Shown piece after piece: positions 23,401 to 35,400 of a stretch of 64,000 bases of DNA. The stretch lies in NCBI RefSeq assembly GCF_963678635.1, contig NC_087067.1, forward strand, positions 37,332,686 through 37,396,685, given 5' to 3'. The position numbers were made by a program, and so were the translations under genes. Source of the stretch: Symsagittifera roscoffensis. Lineage: Eukaryota > Xenacoelomorpha > Acoela > Convolutidae. Within the stretch, counting starts at the first letter, position 1, and each line of letters begins with the position of its first letter. The notes below the pieces were generated by a model that had not been told where the DNA came from, ran no database searches, and saw only the letters and a program-made list of their open reading frames with translations.

Positions 23401-26400
23401 ACTTAAAGTAAGAGTTGAGATGATTAGGTATGAATCCTTTCTAGATCTCACAAATTATTTATTGAAGCATGCGTTAGTTTTTTGCTTCGGCGTCTAACAC
23501 TTGTTGCTAGGTGTTTTGAATAAAGTAACAAATAAATATGAATTGGGGCTGTTTTTCATCAGACTACATTTGGTCACCGAAATCATAATTTTCAACAAAA
23601 AACTGTTAGACTCCGATGGTTATATCAACTAGCTAGGTTCAAACTCAAGCACATATTTGCCTGCTATCTTTTTCGGAGAAGATTTGGGGGCTCAGCTTGG
23701 ACTAGTTTACGCAAATTTCTGAGATTATTTTTAATTGCTAAAGTTTTTACGCAAAATATATATGCGTGGCAAGCAAATTTGAACTCCATTTTATTTCAAG
23801 TTGAATTGAAGCATGCTAATTGCTCAGAATTTTTTCGAAAATAAATTGACCGGTTAAACAACTTGTTTAATTTTTGGCTGGTTGCTTTTGATGGCATCAT
23901 GCACGTAACACCCGAATTTCTTAGTTTCTCTTTTTTGTTTAATTGAACACACCCTGTCGGACATTCCGTAGTTAATCAACAATGATTTGGTGTTATTTAA
24001 CTCATTCGCTCTAATTTTTTTTTATAACCGATGATAGTTTTTGGCTCATCGACAAATGTTTTTCGGTAATGAGCTACCGATAAACTATTTATGAATTATT
24101 CAACGATGAATCTGTGATTTTTTCAATGATGTAGCGCTGTGGTTTATAAATGTTTTGTTGCTTATTGATTTACTAATTAGGTTCCAAATAAAAACTTATG
24201 TTTTTCAAGTGATATTTTGTTTTCGCGCGATATATTGTTTTGGTATTTCAACATAACGAAAATAGCAAAAAAAAATTGATTGAAATGGGAATACATTAAA
24301 GCAAAGCCTGACTTTTTTTGGGAAAATTCATATTATTGCCTAGATCTAAAAACTGCAACAATTTTTTCATAACTTTTTTCTGGTTACATGGTACATAGCT
24401 TAACCAATAGTACTCAGTGTACCTAGAAGATTGTACTTAATGGAAAGTTCTCGGCGGCGCTGCAACAGGTTGTATTACCTTCTGCGCTTGATCAAATTGA
24501 TGCTTATTCAGTGATAAGTTATCTATATTGTTGGATTTTTGCACAATTTGAAGCAAATTTATTATAGCAAAGAATTGATTTTTGTTCACTTTTTATTGAT
24601 GAATCATCGTTGTATTTCAATGAGTATTACATGTTCAGCGAAGATCATCTATTGGAGATCAGTCTATGGGCAGCTGGCTATTTTGTGACTAAACGTTTTT
24701 TGGGGTACCGCAATTTTATCAAAATCATTTAACCAGAGTTTAGTACCTTTAAAAATTAGAATTTAGAAAATGTTATGAGATTTGGAACTAAAATTTTCTT
24801 TGAGCGCCATTGAGAAAAGTCAGACTGAAGGCATGGCTTAGATAATTTTTATTCTCAAAAATGCTGTTCAAGATCAGTCAATTAAAATGCGGAATTTTGT
24901 ACACTCAATTTAGATATGTAGAAAGTATTAGTTTGGCACGAAAACGCTACAAACTGGCCAAACTAAAAAATCACAACGTTTCTTTAGTTTGGCACAAAAA
25001 CTGACAGGAAATATCGAACTGCTTAGAGCGATGTAGTTACTGATATCTTACAAAATTTCTTTTTTCATACTCTATTCTCAGTTTATTTGGTCTAAGCTGA
25101 TGAGTCCTTCTAAACATCAAAACTTAACAAGAAAAAATCCTGGTTGAAAGAGATTTTCATTTCTCACTCAAGGCATCTCGATATATTTAAATGGTATAGA
25201 AAAAACCAATGATATGCAGTGGCGTGGTAGAAGTGATTTGAGCAGTTTTAAAATCGAGTCCAGAACAGGAAAAGGTAGGTTGTTTCGCGGTTTCCAGAAC
25301 AGAACCTTCTTTCCTGTGTTTTTTTTTGGGTTGGAATCATTGCCCAATTTCTTAAACAGTGTCGGAACTAGCTCAAAATTTGCAGGTTATTTTTATATTA
25401 ACTCTCCTTAATAGTAAGATGAAATCAAATCACTAACAGTACTCGAACTAATCAGCACGCACTTTTATCGAAAGGCAGAAAAGGTTCTCAATGAAAGACG
25501 AATGTATTTCTCAAAAATCGACTTTTTTATTTGATAATTTCAGGACGAGACATTCAAAACCTGGTGCGATGTGCACAATATAAACAACCAACCATATCAC
25601 TCGCGTCCATCCAGCCAATCACGTGGCTCCTTCATCAGTGCAGGCCCTCATTCCATAGCCCCCTCTGTGACGTCCTCTTTCTATGAGCAGCAGACTAGCA
25701 ACTGGCTGACCGAGTGTGGCTATTATGAGATGTGGCAGGGGCAGGAGAAGACCAGTGGGGAGGATCTGATTGCGGAGCTTATGGGGATGATCAATGCGTG
25801 TGAACAGGAGATAAACGCAATCCGGAAGGTAATAAATTGCTATGTGAATCAAAAGTGTGCGCAGAATGTTTTCTAGATTTCAAAACGTTCCAGAAAACTA
25901 TTCAAAATTGGAATAATTGCAATCTTTAATTAGAACTAGCTATGATTCATTTGATTTTAAGTGCTAATCGTGGGGGGCTATTCTCATGCGCAAAAAACTC
26001 GTGGGCAAAGGGCCGAAAATAAAATAAGCCGAAAGGCAATTTTTTAAAAGAATCATCTTCCATTCAATTGAAATAAATTAAATGAAGCAATATTTTGCAT
26101 TTTTCATAACGAAACCCTTGACATATAAAATTTGTTCCAATTCGGCGGCGGTCAGTAAAAGTAAATTTCTGCCGTTTTATATTCGGTCAATATCAATTTT
26201 AAATCCATGGAAATGCTTAATTTATTTCAGATTTTCTCGTTTTCTTTCCAAAATTTAGAATACTGAAACCTGATCGGCTGATTTTTATTTTTGCGCATTC
26301 GCTCCTTCGCACATGAGGGATTCCACCCTAATGGTGTTTGCAATATTTTATCTGAAACCATCAGTTGAAAACAATTAAACATAATTTGGAACTTGAAAAA

Positions 26401-29400
26401 GCGATGGACTAACGGAAGCGGCAAAAGCTATGTGGCAAGACTAGTTTAGTTGCCATAGTGAAACAACCATGTAGAAGAATTTGCAGATTATTTGTGCTCG
26501 ATTATTTGAAAACTTTTAGTCAGTCAATTTTGATATGTTGAGTTTCTATATGACGAGAAAAAAAAATTCAGTCCTTTCTGCACTCAAATTTTAAAAAGAT
26601 ATTTACGCATGATTATTCCGTGCTAAAAACGCGTAAGCGGCGACAAAACCCGCTCAAAAAATTCGTTTTTGAGTTGAAAAAATTATTTGGGCTAATTTAT
26701 ACGTTAATAGACGCTATATACATAATTTTGTACTTTACGTAGCAAATGGATTGAAAATTTGCAAAAAAAAATATTTGAAAAAATTATCAACATTTTTTTC
26801 CTAGACGTTAAAAAGCAGTCTGGGCATTCAAGTTTTCGTCCTAATACGAGCAGATTTTTTTAACTATGTTATGCAAATGTCGGTTTTTGTACGTGGAGAT
26901 GATAAAACTACACAAACGCGTAAAAAGTTCGTAACTTAAGCATAGTCGGTCGACAACAGTTGTTTTCAAACAACGAATATCAAACAAAAAAAGAAAAATT
27001 CAAAAGCAACTCGAAGCAACAGAGAGAGATGATGTCGTAGGAGTGACGTCATTATCAGTATCCAATAAGGAACAGCAGGAGCAAGAGAGGAGTTTGAAAT
27101 GCAGAGAAGTGTCTTTAGAAGTGGTTGAAACGGCAGTCAAAGAACAACTGTCCATTGTTAGACAAGAGCTGGAGTTAGTTTTCATTTTATTTTGCTGTTT
27201 GGCTCGATCGTTTTTTCTCCCTCCCACAAATCTGCTACGACTGTGAGATATGTAGAGAATTATTTCAAGGTTTTCCAATTTTCAAAACAAATTAACGGAA
27301 ATAAAAACATTCGGAGTCATTTATTTCATAAAGTTTTGCGCATCTTTGACTCTGGAACCAGTTTTGTTTCTTGTGTAGTTTTCTTACTGCTCGTATAAAA
27401 TGATCGATGGTTCATTAATCAATCAGTTCTCAGTGCGTAGTAGAGCTCTCAAAAACCCTTAAAATGCCATCGAATCTTAGACGCCACATCCTAAGTGTCG
27501 TCTAGAGTTTGTTGACTGCTTTAGTTTTCTGCAAGAGGCAGATTTTGAAGAAGCTGAGTAATTGTTGAGCTTATCTTATTGTTTGCAGTGAGTTCAAAGT
27601 GTGTGCACATGCGTTTGATGACATTGCAGTCACTCTCCTCGCTCTATCTCTTCAGTTCCACTCCATGGAACCATTAGTCGACTTCTTCAAAGAGGTATGT
27701 AGAAGTGGTTATGACTCGTCTGCTGTCCCCCATTTCAGAAATTTTTTTTTAATAATAGTTCTTGTTTCTATGGTCCAGTTGTCATAGAGTTTGGCCAGCT
27801 GATTAAATTGCCTTTCTATATGATTATCTTATTCGATCCTTTGGGATGGTTAATTTTTGTTTTCATAATCCAATTGTCATACAAATTGAAAATTGGCCTG
27901 CCAGTTGAGTATATTTACAAATACAATGAAAATATTGCGTGCCCTAAAATCTCAAGAAAAACAGCATTTTGATGTAACTGATAGTGCCATCTTTCATACT
28001 TAGATTTACAGGGATCCATTTACCATACATGTATCTGCTTGACTGATTGCTAGATTTTTTCCCAGACAAAATCAGTTTTTCTCAAATCAGTTTTCCTCTC
28101 TTGGAATCCTTATCTTCGATGATTGAAACTTATTTCTTTGATGACGATTAATTTCAGCTTTTCAAAGTTACTACAAAATTAATTCAAAGTTTCAAAATTA
28201 TTGGCATAGCAATGTGTATCATGATGAAAATATTTTAATGTAGCAAAGATTTTGACAACATTTTCTTTAGTTTTAAATCGCCGAGATAAAAAAAGTTTTG
28301 GGTTTTTATTGCAGCTGTTGACTAACCTGGAGTACAATGGCTTGCTGTTGAGTCCCACTCTGAAGAACCTGACCGCCAATGCCGCCTGCTTACACGTTTT
28401 ACAATCCATGCTCAACTACATCATGGTAAGAGTGTGTCTTTCTCATTGACTAGTTAACAAAGCATTTAAAATTGAATTTTTTGTTGGATAGTCAATTTGA
28501 TTATGCACTTTAATCACAAGTATCCCAGATTTCCAAAAAAAATTTAGAAGGTGGGTTCGACGCTTCCTTCTCAGGGTTTTGACCCCTCTACCCAAAAGGA
28601 GACACTTCGGTACTATATTTTATGACATTCATTTCTAGTAGATGACGCGTAAATTTTTCTGAAAAAGCCTTCAAAGTTCTATTTTTAACTAGCCATTAAT
28701 GAAGAAACTTTTTATACCATCTAAAGAATAAGAATATCAATTTTTTGAGCTCAAATAGAAAAATCTCTGACCAGTGAAAGTTTTCGTGAAGTTATGAGGG
28801 TGTCAAAGTTGCCAATTTCGGAGAATATACTTGCGATATATTTCGTGCTATTATTGCAAAACCTGTGATTCAACCCGGCTCAGAAGTAGTTCCAAAAACA
28901 ATTGAGACCAGCTATTTAGCAAAAGAGCTCACGAGCTATGGTGGTCCTCGAGCATCTTAGCTTTCGACTGATAGGCTGAGTCGTAACCTTATCACCACCG
29001 CTTTACGCAGCATGTGTATAGGGTGATAAAAAACTTATTTGATTTGATATTTATCTTGTAAAATCATTCATAGCATTAATTTCAGGTTTTTGTGATATTG
29101 GGTGAAGAAAATAGACAATGATTTTTTTGCTGGTTTTTCAGCTGTGGGTATTTTTCAGCACAGCAATTTGTCTCGATTGGTTTCTCTTTTCCTTTTCTCT
29201 AACTTGACTTTGAAATCATTTTGACTAAGTATGCGCTGAGCAAATGTGACTACAAATGAAAAAAAAAATTTCATTTTGTTTTGCAATGAAACCAGGTGAA
29301 ATGAATTTTTGAACTAAAAAATCACTAGTGAGGGGAAAAGCAAAGAAGCATTTTAGCCTTGACTCTTAAACGACAATTTCGTTGGAGCATTCAGTGATTG

Positions 29401-32400
29401 AATGCGTAATACGACAACTCGCAATAAAAAAGACTCGCAACAAAAAACAAACTCGCATTATTTCATTTGCAACAAAATATAGCTTTTTGATTAAAAAACC
29501 ACTAACGCCAAACATTACTGCTTGGAACGCGATTGATGTATCAGTCGTGCCTAGTAAGCTTAGCGGAGCGAAGCAGAACGAGCTTTCGATACTTACCAAG
29601 ACCGCTTTATTTACTAACTTAGCGAGTGGTCGCTGTCCTTTAACTTATTTAGTTGTGTTTTGTTGCAAGTTGCCCTTGACTGCAAAATGTCGCTGTACTG
29701 ATTGCATGAGCTAATTAGTGCATGTGCAAATATTTATGACAACTGGAACGCTTAACCAGACAAATTTTTGGTGTAAAATTTTTTGGGAAAAAACTGGTCT
29801 TTTCCGATTCATATGCCTCTTGTACAATTAGAATGGAGGCGGAGCAAAAAGTAGAATGGTCCAAGTGTAAAATGGGTCCAAGAGCAGAAAAACAGAAAAA
29901 TATTGACTTTTATTGTTTTATACAGGCCAATTGATAAAGCGATTATTATAATCTTCAATAATAACACGAAAATGAATAAATTATGCATGAATTGGAAAAT
30001 TTCATTATTTTATTGATTGATTTTTTCTCAAATTATGCGTACACTAGTCGTTTCTTTGGTAATATTGACTATTCTTATAATTAATATACCGATTAGCTTA
30101 TAAAAGTTGATATTTTCTGTTTTATGGTCTTGGTCCCGTTCTGCTCGTAGACCATTCTGCGTAATGACTGACCACTAATTAGAATATATAGTTGCCTCCC
30201 GCATTAAAAAAAAAGTGAAAACGAATCGATTACAATGGATTTTCGTGGTCTAAAATGTTGTAAATACAATTGATTCCCATGTTACGTTCTGACAATAAAA
30301 TTGGACTAAAAATGGATTTAAATCCATTTTTTCTCGCCAAAACAAAATACATTATAATGCATTTGGAATCCATTATAATGGATTTTATAATAACTAGGAA
30401 ATCACATTAAAATGTTTTTTTTTCCACTTGATTTTTGTTTCGCGCGTCGTGCAAAATATTGCAAGAATTTTTGCATTTATCAAGTGAGTTATGCGGGAAC
30501 TTTGCAAAGCGAGTGTACTGCCTAATCCATTTCTAAACCTAAGCTCAAATTGCAAAAAGATTCCGTTAAGCTCTCCCCTTAACCAATGTTTACCCCTAAC
30601 GTTTGCCCCTTTGCTCCCCTTCAATCCCCCTAATGTTTGCCCCTTTGCTTCCACCCCCCTCCCCCACCTGAACGCCCTCCCCCCACCTGAACAACCCCCA
30701 CCACCTGAACAACCGCCCCCCCCCCCCCCCGCCTGAATTCATCCCGCCCACTGAACCCCCCTCCCCAAAAAAAAAAAAAAAAGTTACCGAAGGTAGTCAG
30801 AAAAAAACTAAATTGAACAACAGGCAACCAACGTAACCAACTTTAGTTTAAAACGTAGAAAAGGCTTTATGTGCGTTAAAACTCGCATCTCAGTAAAGTG
30901 GGAAAAAATCGATTATAATTTAGTTTCATTGTCAGTGTCCACAAAAGTGAAAAAAAAATCGATTATAAGGGATGAAAAGAGGATTTTGTTGCCTCGAACT
31001 CCAATGCGGGCTTATACTTAAGATACGGGAATTTGCACGTTGAAGCAATTGTTAAAAAAAGCTGATTTTTTCTTTTTGACTTAAAGTAAGAGTTGAGATG
31101 ATTAGGTATGAATCCTTTCTAGATCTCACAAGTTATTTATTGAAGCATGCGTTAGTTTTTTGCTTCGGCGTCTAACACTTGTTGCTAGGTGTTTTGAATA
31201 AAGTAACAAATAAATATGAATCGGGGCTGTTTTTCATCAGACTACATTTGGTCACCGAAATCATAATTTTCAACAAAAAACTGTTAGACTCCGATGGTTA
31301 TATCAACTAGCTAGGTTCAAACTCAAGCACATATTTGCCTGCTATCTTTTTCGGAGAAGATTTGGGGGCTCAGCTTGGACTAGTTTACGCAAATTTCTGA
31401 GATTATTTTTAATTGCTAAAGTTTTTACGCAAAATATATATGCGTGGCAAGCAAATTTGAACTCCATTTTATTTCAAGTTGAATTGAAGCATGCTAATTG
31501 CTCAGAATTTTTTCGAAAATAAATTGACCGGTTAAACAACTTGTTTAATTTTTGGCTGGTTGCTTTTGATGGCATCATGCACGTAACACCCGAATTTCTT
31601 AGTTTCTCTTTTTTGTTTAATTGAACACACCCTGTCGGACATTCCGTAGTTAATCAACAATGATTTGGTGTTATTTAACTCATTAGCTCTAATTTTTTTT
31701 TATAACCGATGATAGTTTTTGGCTCATCGACAAATGTTTTTCGGTAATGAGCTACCGATAAACTATTTATGAATTATTCAACGATGAATCTGTGATTTTT
31801 TCAATGATGTAGCGCTGTGGTTTATAAATGTTTTGTTGCTTATTGATTTACTAATTAGGTTCCAAATAAAAACTTATGTTTTTCAAGTGATATTTTGTTT
31901 TCGCGCGATATATTGTTTTGGTATTTCAACATAACGAAAATAGCAAAAAAAAATTGATTGAAATGGGAATACATTAAAGCAAAGCCTGACTTTTTTTGGG
32001 AAAATTCATATTATTGCCTAGATCTAAAAACTGCAACAATTTTTTCATAACTTTTTTCTGGTTACATGGTACATAGCTTAACCAATAGTACTCAGTGTAC
32101 CTAGAAGATTGTACTTAATGGAAAGTTCTCGGCGGCGCTGCAACAGGTTGTATTACCTTCTGCGCTTGATCAAATTGATGCTTATTCAGTGATAAGTTAT
32201 CTATATTGTTGGATTTTTGCACAATTTGAAGCAAATTTATTATAGCAAAGAATTGATTTTTGTTCACTTTTTATTGATGAATCATCGTTGTATTTCAATG
32301 AGTATTACATGTTCAGCGAAGATCATCTATTGGAGATCAGTCTATGGGCAGCTGGCTATTTTGTGACTAAACGTTTTTTGGGGTACCGCAATTTTATCAA

Positions 32401-35400
32401 AATCATTTAACCAGAGTTTAGTACCTTTAAAAATTAGAATTTAGAAAATGTTATGAGATTTGGAACTAAAATTTTCTTTGAGCGCCATTGAGAAAAGTCA
32501 GACTGAAGGCATGGCTTAGATAATTTTTATTCTCAAAAATGCTGTTCAAGATCAGTCAATTAAAATGCGGAATTTTGTACACTCAATTTAGATATGTAGA
32601 AAGTATTAGTTTGGCACGAAAACGCTACAAACTGGCCAAACTAAAAAATCACAACGTTTCTTTAGTTTGGCACAAAAACTGACAGGAAATATCGAACTGC
32701 TTAGAGCGATGTAGTTACTGATATCTTACAAAATTTCTTTTTTCATACTCTATTCTCAGTTTATTTGGTCTAAGCTGATGAGTCCTTCTAAACATCAAAA
32801 CTTAACAAGAAAAAATCCTAGTTGAAAGAGATTTTCATTTCTCACTCAAGGCATCTCGATATATTTAAATGGTATAGAAAAAACCAATGATATGCAGTGG
32901 CGTGGTAGAAGTGATTTGAGCAGTTTTAAAATCGAGTCCAGAACAGGAAAAGGTAGGTTGTTTCGCGGTTTCCAGAACAGAACCTTCTTTCCTGTGTTTT
33001 TTTTTGGGTTGGAACCATTGCCCAATTTCTTAAACAGTGTCGGAACTAGCTCAAAATTTGCAGGTTATTTTTATATTAACTCTCCTTAATAGTAAGATGA
33101 AATCAAATCACTAACAGTACTCGAACTAATCAGCACGCACTTTTATCGAAAGGCAGAAAAGGTTCTCAATGAAAGACGTATGTATTTCTCAAAAATCGAT
33201 TTTTTTATTTGATAATTTCAGGACGAGACATTCAAAACCTGGTGCGATGTGCACAATATAAACAACCAACCATATCACTCGCGTCCATCCAGCCAATCAC
33301 GTGGCTCCTTCATCAGTGCAGGCCCTCATTCCATAGCCCCCTCTGTGACGTCCTCTTTCTATGAGCAGCAGACTAGCAACTGGCTGACCGAGTGTGGCTA
33401 TTATGAGATGTGGCAGGGGCAGGAGAAGACCAGTGAGGAGGATCTGATTGCGGAGCTTATGGGGATGATCAATGCGTGTGAACAGGAGATAAACGCAATC
33501 CGGAAGGTAATAAATGCTATGTGAATCAAAGGTGTGCGCAGAATGTTTTCTAGATTTCAAAACATTCCAGAAAACTATTCAAAATTGGAATAATTGCAAT
33601 CTTTAATTAGAACTAGCTATGATTCATTTGATTTTAAGTGCTAATCGTGGGGGCTATTCTCATGCGCGAAAAACTCGTGGGCAAAGGGCCGAAAATAAAA
33701 TTAGCCGAAAGGCATTTTTTTAAAAGAATCATCTTCCATTCAATTGAAATAAATTAAATGAAGCAATATTTTGCATTTTTCATAACGAAACCCTTGAAAT
33801 GTAAAATTTGTTCCAATTCGGCGGCGGTCAGTGAAAGTAAATTTCTGCCGTTTTATATTCGGTCAATATCAATATTAAGTCCATGGAAATGCTTAATTTC
33901 TTTCAGATTTTCTCGTTTTCTTTCCAAAATTTAGATTACTGAAACCTGATCGGCTGATTTTTATTTTCGCGCATTCGGTCCTTCGCACATGAGGGATTCC
34001 ACCCTAATCGTGTTTGCAATATTTCATCTGAAACCATCAGTTGAAAACAATTAAACATAATTTGGAACTTGAAAAAGCGATGGACTAACGGAAGCGGCAA
34101 AAGCTATGTGGCAAGACTAGTTTAGTTGCCATAGTGAAACAACCATGTAGAAGAATTTGCGCTCGATTATTTGAAAACAAGCCGTTTATGTGAACAACTT
34201 TTGACTTTTTAGCTAGTCAATTTTGATCAGGGTTTCTATATGACGAGAAAAAAAAAACTCAGTGCTTTCTGCACTCAAATTTTAAAAAGATATTTTATGC
34301 ATAATTATTCCGTGCTAAAAACGCGTAAGCGGCGACAAAACCCGCTCAAAAAATTCATTAATAGACGCTAATAGACGCTATATACATAATTATACGTTTA
34401 TACGTTAATAGACGCTATATACATAATTTTGTACTTTACGTAGCAAATGGATTGAAAATTTGCAAAAAAAAATATTTGAAAAAATTATCAACATTTTTTT
34501 CCTAGACGTTAAAAAGCAGTCTGGGCATTCAAGTTTTCGTCCTAATACGAGCAGATTTTTGTAACTATGTTATGCAAATGTCGTTTTCTGTACGTGGTGA
34601 TGATAAAACTACACAAACGCGTTAAAAGTTCGTAACTTAAACATAGTCGGTCGACAACAGTTGTTTTCAAAAAACGAATATCAAACAAAAAAAAATTCAA
34701 AAGCAATTCGAAGTTTTTTCTTTTTTTTAACAATATATATACATATATTTTGTTATTGCCAAGGAAGAGCCAAATATAGCTTTCAAAACTAGTTTCCATT
34801 TGGAAAAATCAAAATTCTCAGCCTAAATGATCATTTTAACAATTTATTATCACTTTGATTGGTCGAAATCAGACGAAAAACCAAAACTTTCGAACCGGTT
34901 TTTCTCGACATTGGGATATTTTTTGGAAATTTTTAAATGTCGTTTAAATCACAACCAAAAGAGTTTTTATATGATATATCACTCAACCTTGTTCGATGAT
35001 TACTTGTGGTACCTGATTTTGCGGGGAAAAAAAACTAAAACACACCCAAACACCAATTTTTGCCCCATTTTCAATGGTAGAAACATTAAGATGGATTTCA
35101 ATTGATATATTTCTAAACTATTTTAAAACGGAATTGATTTTTCTCTGGACATGTTTACTTTATCTCACTAAGTTGTTCAAAATCTAAATCAATTTTTCTC
35201 GGGCATCTCTACCTTATCTGACTAAAAAAGGTTGCAAACCATTTTTGCCAGTTAGATCAGTGTAAAGAAACAAGCAACGCTATGTAAAGAAACAAGCAAC
35301 TCTGTTACTAAACAAGTATTCGTAACAGATTTTGTCATATTGCTTTCAAAAAAGCTCTTTAAAGCAACTTAGACTATCATTTGTGTCTATTTTTTTCTAT

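Larger units (their letters stand above)
19314..27016. repeat. 7.7-kb tandem duplication, copy 1
   Basis: The left edge is inside exon A near 19314. The right edge is at ...TTCAAAAGCAACTCGAAG (27016), where copy 2 begins directly. The offset to copy 2 is 7706 bases at the left end and 7678 near exon D because of small indels. It covers the 3' part of exon A, exons B-D and all introns between them. Confidence 0.95.
27017..34713. repeat. 7.7-kb tandem duplication, copy 2
   Basis: Head-to-tail copy of 19314-27016, ending at ...AAAAGCAATTCGAAG, after which the sequence diverges. About 28260-33540 is nearly identical to copy 1, introns included. The outer 1.2-1.4 kb on either side carry many substitutions and indels, among them fewer ATCAGTTTTTCTCAA units near 28075 and a local repeat at about 34360-34420. 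Confidence 0.95.

Noticed and set aside
19314-34713. CRISPR array or satellite interpretation of the repeats
   Set aside because: Only two long units with exons inside; no short regular repeat-spacer pattern anywhere, and the DNA is clearly eukaryotic.
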